From Micromonospora sp. WMMD1102 (GTDB taxonomy: Bacteria; Actinomycetota; Actinomycetes; Mycobacteriales; Micromonosporaceae), in NCBI RefSeq assembly GCF_029626265.1, contig NZ_JARUBN010000001.1:8435001-8499000 (forward strand): a stretch of 64,000 nucleotides of DNA. Reading direction: 5' to 3'. Made by a program: the position numbers and the translations under genes. This document shows, one piece after another, positions 43,792 through 52,435 of the stretch; the first letter of the stretch is position 1, and each line of letters starts with the position of its first letter. A model generated the notes under the pieces. The model was given only the letters and a program-made list of their open reading frames with translations, was not told where the DNA came from and ran no database searches.

Positions 43792-45848
43792 GCGAGACGA
43801 CCGTCCGCATCCTGGACGGCAGCACGTTCATGGTCAGCGACGAGCGCGGCGACGTCGACGAGGCGCCGGGGGCATCTCCCACCGGCCTCTTCGCATTGGA
43901 CACACGTTTTCTCTCACGCTGGGTGTTGACCGTCGACCAGCAGCGCCTGATCCCACTTACCGTCGATGACGTGCAATACTACGAGGCCCGCTTCTTCCTC
44001 GTCCCAGGGCCGGCAACACAGTACATCGACGCGAAGCTCTCGGTTTTCCGGCATCGTCGGCTGGGCGAGGGATTCCGCGAGAGAATTACGATCTTCAATT
44101 ATGGCGAAGCCGCAGCGGAGTTGACCGTTCGGGTGGATGTAGGATCCGACTTTGCGGACCTTTTTGAGGTGAAGGACGAACTCGCCAAGAAGGGGCACTA
44201 CTACGAACACGTCGAGCCCCGCCGGATCCGTCTCGGCTACCAACGGGAGACGTTTCGTCGGGAAACGTCGATTACAACCGACGTGCCGGCGGAGTGCGAC
44301 GCACAAGGTCTGACCTATGCTGTCCGCATTGAGCCACTCAGCGAGTGGACGGCCGAATTGATGATCGAAATGCTGACGCTCGACGGGACGGGTAAAGACA
44401 TCCGATCGGGATGGAAGTACGCCGGCAACAGACGCTCCTTGCGCAACGATCTTGAGCTGTGGCTCGCCCAGGCGCCACGGGTCGAGTGCGACTGGGAATC
44501 TTTGAACATGACCTACCAGCGCAGCCTCTTAGACCTCGCAGCTCTGCGATTTTCATTGTTCGGCCCAGTCGGGGAGACCGTGCCCGCAGCCGGCCTCCCA
44601 TGGTTCATGACTTTGTTCGGACGCGACAGCATTTTCACGTGCCTCCAGGCGCTGCCGTTTGTGCCGCAACTCGCCAGAACGACCCTGCGGCTGCTTGGCA
44701 TGCTGCAGGGGACCCAGATCAACGACCTTCGTGAGGAAGACCCGGGCCGAATTCTGCATGAGTTGCGGTTCGGCGAGACCGCCGCCTTCCTCGAACAGCC
44801 GCACTCCCCGTACTTCGGCTCGGCGGACGCCACTCCGCTATGGGTCGTGCTCCTAGACGAGTACGAGCGCTGGACGGGCGACTCCGAACTCGTCCACGAA
44901 CTCGAGGCCGAGGCGCGCGCGGCAATCGGCTGGATCGACGACTTCGCTGATCTGATCGGCAACGGCTATGTCTCCTATCGCCGCCGCAACCACAGGAACG
45001 GGTTGGAGAATCAGTGCTGGAAGGACTCCTGGGACGCCATATGCTATCGCAATGGCCGGCTCCCGGGATTTCCGCGGGCCACCTGCGAGCTGCAAGGCTA
45101 CGCGTACGACGCGAAGGTGCGTGCTGCTCGCCTCGCCCGACTGTGCTGGAACGATCCGGGTTACGCCGATCGATTGGAGCGCGAGGCGGCCGACCTGAAG
45201 ATGCGCTTCAACCGCGATTTCTGGATCGATGGCGAGAACTTCTACGCCCTCGCGCTCGACGCGGACGGCGCCAAGGTGGACGCACTCTCATCGAACATCG
45301 GCCACCTGTTGTGGAGCGGGATTGTCGACGACGACAAGGCCCGGATGGTGGTCGAGCACCTGCTCGGACCGCGGCTGCACTCGGGTTGGGGCGTGCGGAC
45401 CCTGGCCGATAGCGAGCGACGGTTCAACCCCGTCGGCTACCACGTGGGCACGGTGTGGCCCTTCGACAACTCGTTCATCGCATGGGGGCTGCGGCGGTAC
45501 GGCTTCAAAAAGGAGGCGGCACAGCTCGCCAAGGGAATCCTCGATGCCGCGCAGTACTTCGGAGGGCGCCTGCCGGAGGCGTTCGCGGGCTATGAACGCA
45601 AGGTGACACACCACCCGGTGCAGTATCCTACCGCGTGTAGTCCACAAGCCTGGTCCACGGGAACCGTACTGTTGCTCCTGCGGACAATGCTTGGCCTTGA
45701 ACCAATCAAGGACCACCTAGTCGTGGATCCGGAACTGCCGAGCGGGATCGAGCGGATCAGCTTGCTTGACATTCCCGGTCGGTGGGGGCGGACAGATGCC
45801 TTCGGCCGTTTCGTGACTCGGCGCACCTGGCGCCCGGCTGCCCGGTGA
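43788..45848 (+). CDS. Glycogen debranching-type amylo-alpha-1,6-glucosidase
   Basis: A 686-aa protein. The N-terminal GDE_N beta domain (about residues 1-210) has VRILDGSTFMVSDERGDVDEAPGASPTGLFALDTRFLSRW. A C-terminal (alpha/alpha)6 barrel of GH63/GH133 type contains GLPWFMTLFGRDSIFTCLQAL (catalytic-site Asp in FGRDS), NQCWKDSWDA and WPFDNSFIAWGLRRYG. It lacks a signal peptide and should be cytosolic. Likely role: trimming alpha-glucan branches. GTG start overlapping the SCP2 gene. Confidence 0.88.
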   Translation: MSETTVRILDGSTFMVSDERGDVDEAPGASPTGLFALDTRFLSRWVLTVDQQRLIPLTVDDVQYYEARFFLVPGPATQYIDAKLSVFRHRRLGEGFRERITIFNYGEAAAELTVRVDVGSDFADLFEVKDELAKKGHYYEHVEPRRIRLGYQRETFRRETSITTDVPAECDAQGLTYAVRIEPLSEWTAELMIEMLTLDGTGKDIRSGWKYAGNRRSLRNDLELWLAQAPRVECDWESLNMTYQRSLLDLAALRFSLFGPVGETVPAAGLPWFMTLFGRDSIFTCLQALPFVPQLARTTLRLLGMLQGTQINDLREEDPGRILHELRFGETAAFLEQPHSPYFGSADATPLWVVLLDEYERWTGDSELVHELEAEARAAIGWIDDFADLIGNGYVSYRRRNHRNGLENQCWKDSWDAICYRNGRLPGFPRATCELQGYAYDAKVRAARLARLCWNDPGYADRLEREAADLKMRFNRDFWIDGENFYALALDADGAKVDALSSNIGHLLWSGIVDDDKARMVVEHLLGPRLHSGWGVRTLADSERRFNPVGYHVGTVWPFDNSFIAWGLRRYGFKKEAAQLAKGILDAAQYFGGRLPEAFAGYERKVTHHPVQYPTACSPQAWSTGTVLLLLRTMLGLEPIKDHLVVDPELPSGIERISLLDIPGRWGRTDAFGRFVTRRTWRPAAR

Positions 45849-45883
45849 CCCGGGGTGCGGCTCGGGTCGCTCGATGAGTCGCC

Positions 45884-46342
45884 TCACCGCCTCCTTGCCA
45901 GTCCGATCCGGATCCCAGGCACCGCCTCCTGCCACAGGCCGATGACGTTGCCCTCGGTATCGGTCGCGTAGGCTGCCCGCCCCACCTCCCCCACCCGTAG
46001 ACAGCCGACGACGGTCGAGCCACCATTTTCCTCAACGCGCTGCAGCGCCTCGTTCACATCATCTACCTGAATAAATATCACTGGCCCGGTTATCTCAGGC
46101 CGACGCTGAATCACTGCACCGGTGACTACGCCCCGCTCCATCGGCAGCCCATCGTCATCAAGGGGGGCGGTGATGAGCTCGATGATGGGCCGCTGAACCT
46201 GCCCACCCTGTTCCTGCGGTTCTGGAACGGTGTCAAGCCCAACCACGGCCTGTGACTCCCACCCGAACACCGCACGGTAGAATGTCTGCGCCCGGCTCAT
46301 ATCTTCCGCAGGCAACTCGAACATGATAACGCCGTAAGTCAC
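45884..46342 (-). CDS. VOC-family (glyoxalase/dioxygenase-like) protein
   Basis: A 152-aa vicinal-oxygen-chelate protein with two beta-alpha-beta-beta-beta modules: GVIMFELPAEDMSRAQTFYRAVFGWE, and VIFIQVDDVNEALQRVEENGGSTVVGCLRVGEVGRAAYATDTEGNVIGLWQ. The TDTEGNVIGLWQ end is a family hallmark. Reaction unknown; members range from lyases to resistance proteins and many are uncharacterised. Convergent with the glucosidase gene. Confidence 0.88.
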   Translation of the reverse strand: MTYGVIMFELPAEDMSRAQTFYRAVFGWESQAVVGLDTVPEPQEQGGQVQRPIIELITAPLDDDGLPMERGVVTGAVIQRRPEITGPVIFIQVDDVNEALQRVEENGGSTVVGCLRVGEVGRAAYATDTEGNVIGLWQEAVPGIRIGLARRR

Positions 46343-46518
46343 AGGACCGGTCCTTTCCGTGAATCTATCCAGAGCCTACGCGACGTACCGCGACGGCAGA
46401 GGCAAATCGAAGGCCGGTGCCCGGAGGCACGCTCCCGGGCAGGCGGTGGTGGTTCGGCCGACGGGCACCTTGCAGCCCGCCATCGTTGGGCTCATGACCG
46501 CTGGCCCACGGAACCCCG

Positions 46519-47476
46519 GCAAAGAGCAAGGCGTTTCTGGCGCCGGCCCGGAGCAGTCGGAGGGCGCTCTCGGCCGAGAGTCCACCATCGGGGCTGCTCG
46601 GCGCCTTGGCGATGCTGCCGGACCCGCGAGCACGGCGAGGTGTGCGTCACCGTCTGACGGCAGTGGTCGCAGTAGCGATGTGCGCGGTGCTGACGGGATG
46701 CCGCTCGTACGCGGCGATCGGTGAGTGGGTGGCCGAGGTACCCGAGACCACCGTCGTCGGGCTGGGTATCGACGCCGGCCGCCGGCCGCCGGCCGTCAGA
46801 GTCGATGATCCGCCGGCTGTTGCAGGCCATCGACGCTGACCGCCTGGCCGCGGTCACGGGCGCCTGGCTGGCCGCCCGGGGGCACCGCCACACGTGATCG
46901 CGGTGGATGGCGAGACACTGCGCGGATCCCGCACGGCCGACACGACCGCCCGGCATGTCCTCGCAGCCTCCGACCAGGCCACCGGGATCATGCTGGCCAG
47001 CACGGACGTGCACGGCAAGACGAACGAGATCACCCGCTTCGCCTCGCTGCTCGACCAGATCGGCGACCTCCGCGATGTGGTGATCACCGCCGACGTCTGC
47101 ACTGCCAACGTGAGCATGTCGCTTACCTGGCCGAACGTGGCGCAGTGGATCCTTACCGTCAAGGGCAACCAGCCCGCCCTGCATACCCACTGACCGGCCT
47201 GCCCTGGAAGGCCGTACCCGAGGTACACTGCGACGCCAGCCGGGGCCACAGCCGCCGGGAGATCCGCAGCTTGAAAGCCCTGACCATCTCGACCGGCACC
47301 GACTTCCCACACGCGGCACAGGCCATCCAGGTCCGACGCCGCCGACGCAGGCTCGACCAGCCGAAACGCTTTACCACCGAAACCATCTACGCCATCACCG
47401 ACCTCCGCGTACATCAGGCCCGCCCCGCGTACGTTGCCACCCTCATCCGCGGGCACTGGAGCATCGAGCACCGCCC
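46519..47476 (+). pseudogene. ISAs1-family transposase, multiply frameshifted
   Basis: Reads GLLGALAMLPDPRARRGVRHRLTAVVAVAMCAVLTGCRSYAAIGEWV, then (shifted) MIRRLLQAIDADRLAAVTGAWLAARGHRHT, then VIAVDGETLRGSRTADTTARHVLAASDQATGI and WILTVKGNQPALHT. It ends KRFTTETIYAITDLRVHQARPAYVATLIRGHWSIEH. Nearly the whole protein is recognisable but at least four frame changes break it and the C-terminus is cut. The sequence fuses directly with an IS5-type transposase at 47480. Confidence 0.87.
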
Positions 47477-47479
47477 ATC

Positions 47480-48115
47480 GTGACGTCGCCGCCGAGCGGG
47501 CCGAGTGCCTTCGCCGTCAGCACTACCGCCGCGTGGCGCTACATCCGCGAGGCCGTCGACCTGCTCGCCGCGATTGCCCCCACGCTGGAGCAGGCTATGG
47601 TCGGTATCGCCCGGCTGGCCTACGCCATCCTGGACGGCACCCTGATCCGTACCAATCGACTCTCCGGTCCTCGGGCCCGGCGGCACGACGCCGGCAAACA
47701 CCGCCGCCACGGCGTCAACGCCCGGGCCATCAGAGACCCGGCGGGCCGCCTCAAGTGGGTCTCACCCGCCCTGCCCGGCTCGACACACGACCTGAGCGCC
47801 GCCCGCGAGCACGGCATCATCACCGCGCTGAGCGCCGCGCACGTGATGACCTTCGCCGACTGCGGCTACCAGGGCGCGAGCGGGTCGGTGCGTACCCCGT
47901 TCAAGCGCCACCGGCTGCGGCCCCGACCATCGCACCGGCAGAAGGCGGTCAACCGCGATCACGCCCGTGTCCGTGCCATCGGCGAATGCGTCATCGCCAC
48001 CATCAAGAGCTGGAAACTACTGACCAAGCTGCACCGCTGCCCACGACGGGCCACCGCCCTACTCGCCGCGATCCTCGTGCTGCAACTCGTCGAGGAGCAG
48101 CGCTACTCAGGCTGA
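47480..48115 (+). pseudogene. IS5-family transposase fragment, 5' truncated
   Basis: A 211-codon open frame covering the middle and C-terminal parts of an IS5 transposase of the DDE_Tnp_4 type: STTAAWRYIREAVDLLAAI, LAYAILDGTLIRTNRL, KHRRHGVNARAIRDPAGRLKWVSPALPGSTHDLSAAREHGII, MTFADCGYQGASGSVRTPFKR and KAVNRDHARVRAIGECVIATIKSWKLLTKLHRCPRRATALLAAILVLQLVEE. The N-terminal HTH part is missing, replaced by ISAs1 sequence, so it should be inactive. Confidence 0.85.
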
Positions 48116-48128
48116 AATCAGCTCAGTA

Positions 48129-48785
48129 CTAGCCTAGAGCGTTCCGAAGGTCCCAAAGGTCGCCATACATCGTGTAAACCCGGTCGACGGCGTCCGTCCA
48201 GGGCCGCGCGGTAGCGGAGATGACCTCACAGTGGGAGGACGTGCGATGCTCACTGCCTCTGCGAAGGAGCTCCTTCTGGACCACCATGGAGGCCCGTGCC
48301 CGCAGGTCGACGGAGTCAGCGCTATAGCGGGTCGCGAGGTTGGCGCGAATCTGGTCCTCGTCCTCCGTGAGGATCACGACGAAGTCCCAGGCGAGGGTGG
48401 GCAGAGCATGGCGCCCGGTGACGACCGTGTGCCGGCCCCTGTAGTTCTCGTCCAGCAGCCGGGGCTGTTTCCTCATTACGGCCTGCACAGCGGGAGCCAG
48501 GACGTCGGCGGCCCGCAGTCGCGCGGCGGCCAACTCCTCAGCCGTCCCCATCAACGGCTCCTTCGACCAGCGTCCAGGGCAGTCTCCTGGGACGAACTTC
48601 CGCCAGTCCTCGGCATCCTGGTAGAACAGCTCGGGATACTGCTCGGGACCTGTCATGGTCCGCACCGCCTCCAGCACGTCGCTGGTGTCGATGACGTGCC
48701 CGTTCAAGCTGTCGGCGAACGCATGGGCTAACCGGCTCCGGCCGGTACCGGAAGCGCCACACAGCACGGTCATGGGCCAGGACAC
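48129..48785 (-). CDS. P-loop NTPase/kinase-like protein with variant Walker A
   Basis: A 218-aa protein beginning with a P-loop: TVLCGASGTGRSRLAHAFADSLNGHVIDTSDVLEAV. The Walker A position normally held by Lys is Arg (GASGTGRS). Later YRGRHTVVTGRHALPTLAWDFVVILTEDEDQIRANLATRYSADSVDLRARASMVVQKELLRRG resembles small-molecule kinases such as 2-phosphoglycerate-kinase-like proteins. GTG start with GGAGG five bases upstream. Partner genes unclear; it is last in a run of leftward genes with the TNT-like gene. Confidence 0.68.
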   Translation of the reverse strand: MSWPMTVLCGASGTGRSRLAHAFADSLNGHVIDTSDVLEAVRTMTGPEQYPELFYQDAEDWRKFVPGDCPGRWSKEPLMGTAEELAAARLRAADVLAPAVQAVMRKQPRLLDENYRGRHTVVTGRHALPTLAWDFVVILTEDEDQIRANLATRYSADSVDLRARASMVVQKELLRRGSEHRTSSHCEVISATARPWTDAVDRVYTMYGDLWDLRNALG

Positions 48786-49247
48786 GAAGACCTCCAGTGG
48801 AGTTGTCCGCCATACGCACAGTAACCCCCGCGCCGTCGCCGCGGCGCGGCCAGCGAAACCTATGTGGAACCGGCCGGGGCTGTCCGCGCCATGTCACCCG
48901 CTCAGACCGCGGCGACGTTCGCTACCTGACCGATGTCAAAAACATGTAGCTGACGATCGAGGCGACGACGGGCGCGGAAGGGATTTTGCCAGCTCAGTGA
49001 GCCATTCCGCGGAGTCCTGTAGGTCGCCGGGATGGGCGTGTCCCTGCTCGCCACACTCGCCCCACCCGCGACCTACGTGCGGGATACGAAGTCGCATCGT
49101 CCCAGCACGGATTTCCTGGCACCCGGGTCTCGTAGTGACAACCCCTGCGCCCGGAACTCACGCTGCCCTAGCAAGACGACCTGACACCTGACCACCACCC
49201 GACTTCGTCGGGCACCTCCACCCAGCAGTTCCAGTAGTACCAGCGAT
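48786..49247. other. Gene-free gap of about 460 bp
   Basis: No protein or RNA gene recognised. Short frames here are shadows without ribosome sites. The region must carry the 3' end signals of the TNT-like gene and the promoter or leader of the P-loop gene. Confidence 0.35.
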
Positions 49248-51365
49248 TCATTCCTCAACGGCTTGTGGGGCCTCGCCGGTAAGTTCGGCGAGGCTGCCAT
49301 TCGCCAGGTGTTGTTCGACGGACCCGGTCAGCAGGTACGCCGTCCCACCGCCGGGCTGGCCGTGCCACGGCACGGCCTCGCCGGAGAGTGTGCGCAGTTC
49401 CCGGAGCACGCGGTAGCGGCTTGGCCCCTGCTGCTCTCTTTCCGACCGTAACGACATGGCGCTGAACGGGGTTCCGGCCGCGAAGGTGAGGTTGCCCGTC
49501 GGCGGGCCGTATCGGACGATCTCCCGTCCTGGCATCAGTACGGCGATGCGCTTCTGGGCGAGCAGGGTGAGTGGTGGTTCTCCTGGCAGCGGCTGGATGG
49601 GCCAGTCGTTGAGTGTCTGTGGGGTGTTCCGCTCCCTGCCACCGGCCCGCAGCCTCGACGGATGGATGGTCAAGGTGCCGAGCAGGTACGCCCCCGCCTC
49701 CCACAACTGCGTGAACCGGCGCGGGTTGCGTGGCCTGCCGCGCTCGTAGTCGGCAACCTGCCATTCGTCGCCGACGCGCTCCAGGCACGTCGCGCCTTCC
49801 GCCGAGTCGAGCAGCCGGTAGGCCGCGGGAACCGCGCCCATCTCACTGACCCGCTGATCGATGACGGCGAGAGTTCGGCGTTCTCGGTCGGACAGATCCG
49901 TCGATGCCGCGCTGGAAGCCTGCCCTGGCTGGGCAGCCACCTGTGTCGGCGCCGTGGCGGGAGCCTGCCGCTGGGCACCAGCCACCTCTGCCGGCGTCGC
50001 GACGGGGGCCTGCCGCGGCGGTGCCGCCGGAACCTCGCCGGTGAGCGCAATGTAGGCGGCGTTCTTTGTCGCCTGGTCGAGCTGGGGCGGGGCGAACCCG
50101 TTGGCCCGAATATGCGCGACCAGGTCCGGTTCCGGGGGAACGCCGTGCTTGGCCAGGTAGTGCGGCACGGATGCCGGCCAGATCCACGTACCGTCGGTGT
50201 GGAAGGCGGACGGCACGTCCCGGGCGCTGTTCGGGTCGTACACGTCGGGATCGAAGCCGCGACCGCCCATGATCACGTGGGCGGTGTTCAGATATTCCAG
50301 TACCCGTTGCACGTCGGCTTCCGGTACGGGCGGCCGGTCGACCACCGGTCGGCCGCCGGCGTCCCGGTGGTCGAAAATGCGCCCGCGCCGGAAACGGTCG
50401 GCCACCTCGGCCACCCGCTCGGCGTTCGGCAGCACGGTCTTCATCCAGCTCGGGACGTGCTCAGGCTTCCGGGGGAACATCTCCAACTCGTCGAGCACGG
50501 CCGTCCGGGGCGGTGGCTGCCGCCAGCGCGGATCTTCGTCGAACAGATAATTGATCGAGGTCTTGATCGGGTACTCGACCACGGTGCTCGCCCCCGACCA
50601 GGCGCCGACGCCGTGCTTGTGCATCCCGGCACGCAGTTGCCGGTAATACTCCGGCAGTTCACGCGGTGGCTCCCACTCACGGAGCTGGCCGTCGATGCCG
50701 AGGATGTGTCCGACCATCTCCTCGTGGTTGCCCGCGGCGCGGTACATCACCCGGATCTGGTCACGATCGGCCGGAGCGCGAATCACCAGCAGGTCGGCGA
50801 TCTGCCGCTGTAGGTTGCGCTGGTCCTCCAAACCGAGCGGGGTTGGGTGCCTCGGGCGAGGGTCCCGCCCATCAGGCGCGGTGAGCGTGGCTCCGGTTGG
50901 CGTGGGGCCTCCCGGACTCGCACCCGCCGGCTCGATGACGCGCAGGAGCCAGCCGGGAACCCGTTCCGCCGGCCGGGGATACGCCGCAAGGTCGCGGTGG
51001 AACGCGGCGGGCGGGATCGGCGGATCCCAGAGCGGGTCGTGATCGTAGTTGTAGAAAATGCGGAACTCGCCCGGCGGGTTCATCAGGTACCTCGCCGACA
51101 ACCACGCGCCGCGCTCCGGGTGGTACATCAGCTTGCGTAACTCCGCCAACGCCCAGGCCGCCTGCGCCGGCGGGTCGACCGTCGCAGAGGAGAAGTCGGA
51201 CATGATCACGGTGAGACCGAAGTCCTGCACTCCTTCCGCGATCCTCGCGGTCAGGTCGAGCCGGCGCCATCCCTGTGGTACCGCACCGACCAACGCCGCA
51301 CCGATCTGCTGCAGCAACTCGTTGTACTGGTGCTGCCGGGCCTGTGTGGCCCACGGCTCAGACAT
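49248..51365 (-). CDS. Large protein with two YezG-like repeats and a C-terminal TNT-like domain
   Basis: A 705-aa cytosolic-looking protein (no signal peptide). Two related modules lie at about residues 5-140 and 180-330 (ALAELRKLMYHPERGAWLSARYLM...FYNYDHDPLWDPPIPPAAFHRDLAAYPR; LPEYYRQLRAGMHKHGVGAWSGASTVV...INYLFDEDPRWRQPPP), like immunity/YezG folds. A middle block is PSAFHTDGTWIWPASVPHYLAKHG. The C-terminal 130 residues resemble the TNT NAD-glycohydrolase toxin (IVRYGPPTGNLTFAAGTPFSAMSLR, SRYRVLRELRTLSGEAVPWHGQPGGGTAYLL). The His and Gln expected near YRV and after GGGT appear as Ser and Ala, so activity is doubtful. ATG supported by TAGGAG. Confidence 0.75.
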   Translation of the reverse strand: MSEPWATQARQHQYNELLQQIGAALVGAVPQGWRRLDLTARIAEGVQDFGLTVIMSDFSSATVDPPAQAAWALAELRKLMYHPERGAWLSARYLMNPPGEFRIFYNYDHDPLWDPPIPPAAFHRDLAAYPRPAERVPGWLLRVIEPAGASPGGPTPTGATLTAPDGRDPRPRHPTPLGLEDQRNLQRQIADLLVIRAPADRDQIRVMYRAAGNHEEMVGHILGIDGQLREWEPPRELPEYYRQLRAGMHKHGVGAWSGASTVVEYPIKTSINYLFDEDPRWRQPPPRTAVLDELEMFPRKPEHVPSWMKTVLPNAERVAEVADRFRRGRIFDHRDAGGRPVVDRPPVPEADVQRVLEYLNTAHVIMGGRGFDPDVYDPNSARDVPSAFHTDGTWIWPASVPHYLAKHGVPPEPDLVAHIRANGFAPPQLDQATKNAAYIALTGEVPAAPPRQAPVATPAEVAGAQRQAPATAPTQVAAQPGQASSAASTDLSDRERRTLAVIDQRVSEMGAVPAAYRLLDSAEGATCLERVGDEWQVADYERGRPRNPRRFTQLWEAGAYLLGTLTIHPSRLRAGGRERNTPQTLNDWPIQPLPGEPPLTLLAQKRIAVLMPGREIVRYGPPTGNLTFAAGTPFSAMSLRSEREQQGPSRYRVLRELRTLSGEAVPWHGQPGGGTAYLLTGSVEQHLANGSLAELTGEAPQAVEE

Positions 51366-51473
51366 CGTCCCGCCATCTCCTAGTCGTTGCGATACCACCA
51401 GAACTGACCCCCTGGCCCGGCCGCGCGCGTCACGACGCGAGCACTCGTGCACCATGTGGCCGAGGAGGATACC

Positions 51474-52025
51474 TCAGGTGTGCCGACCCGTCCTGACCTG
51501 CCAAGGGTGGTCACGCCCGCGACCATGCTCCCCAGCGGGCCGATCCGTGGCAAGCTGGGTGAGCGCGTGGTGGAGCCGTTCAGCGGCCAGCGTGCAAAGG
51601 ACGCGAGCCGTCGCCGTACGGCTCCGGCTCGTGGCCTCCCATCCGGCACTGTCCCGGTCAGGTGAATCGATGAACAGGTGCTCGGTGAGGAGCAGCGCGC
51701 CCCAGGCAAAGCGTCGGGCGGTGCCGACGAGATCGGTCCCCCGCTCGGGGGAGGCTTCGGCGCCCACCCGCTCGCCCTCGTCTATCCAGTCCGTCAGAAG
51801 ATGGTGCGCCCCGTCGAGATAAGCGGCTCCGTCAAGCAGCGCGTCAACGGCCGACGCGCCTCGGCCCACGCAGGGGGCCGCAGTGAGGCAGGCAGCGGCA
51901 AGGCGGGCGAACTGAGCGGCGGTGTCAGCACGGTCAGCGGTACCTGCGCGGTCGGGGCCCGGGATCGAGCCCCGGACGGGCTGACGGTGTGTGTGGTGGG
52001 TGGGTCGGGTCACGGTGTCGCCCAT
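51474..52025 (-). CDS. Hypothetical protein
   Basis: About 183 aa from the ATG giving MGDTVTRPTHHTH; a longer frame from 52130 would add a Pro-rich unlikely start. Mostly alpha-helical: DTAAQFARLAAACLTAAPCVGRGASAVDALLDGAAYLDGAHHLLTDWIDEGERVG, and FAWGALLLTEHLFI, TATARVLCTLAAERLHHALTQLATD. No known family recognised. It is 108 bp upstream of the TNT-like gene on the same strand and could be its partner. Preceded by a large hairpin at 52058-52111. Confidence 0.5.
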   Translation of the reverse strand: MGDTVTRPTHHTHRQPVRGSIPGPDRAGTADRADTAAQFARLAAACLTAAPCVGRGASAVDALLDGAAYLDGAHHLLTDWIDEGERVGAEASPERGTDLVGTARRFAWGALLLTEHLFIDSPDRDSAGWEATSRSRTATARVLCTLAAERLHHALTQLATDRPAGEHGRGRDHPWQVRTGRHT

Positions 52026-52057
52026 CGTGAGTGGTCGGCTGTAGCTGCTCGGTAGGG

Positions 52058-52111
52058 GTGGTGTGCCGCCGCGGGATAGGGGATTGGGGGGATCCAGCGG
52101 CGGCACACCAC
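52058..52111. repeat. Perfect 15-bp inverted repeat (hairpin A)
   Basis: GTGGTGTGCCGCCGC (52058-52072) pairs perfectly with GCGGCGGCACACCAC (52097-52111) around a 24-nt loop. It lies just upstream of the leftward hypothetical gene (start 52025). The outer stem GGTGTGCC/GGCACACC recurs in hairpin B at 52318-52356. Confidence 0.85.
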
Positions 52112-52317
52112 AGGCACCCCATCGGACCACTCGCAGATGTGGTTGACGGGGCGCAATTGCCGGCTGCTCGGGCTAGAGCGTCGGCCGGCGTCGGAATGAT
52201 CTTCGACTGGTCACGAAGGGGTCGGTCGCCCCGGGGGAGGAGGGACCGACCCGTCCGAGCCCTGCACCTGCCTGGACGAAGTCGGGTGTGGTCCACGGCT
52301 CCGGCCGCCTCATCGTG

Positions 52318-52356
52318 GGTGTGCCGGGGCAGGAGCGTACCCAGCCCCGGCACACC
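52318..52356. repeat. Perfect 13-bp inverted repeat (hairpin B)
   Basis: GGTGTGCCGGGGC (52318-52330) pairs with GCCCCGGCACACC (52344-52356) around a 13-nt loop. It is 80 bp downstream of the leftward subtilase-like gene, so it could be its terminator. The shared outer stem with hairpin A suggests a repeated element family. Confidence 0.85.
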
Positions 52357-52435
52357 ACGGTCGCTGGCCAGACCAGCCATGGCCCGAGGGCGTACGGGCG
52401 CGGACCTGGACAGCGGAGCCTGGCCCGGAGGCCGG

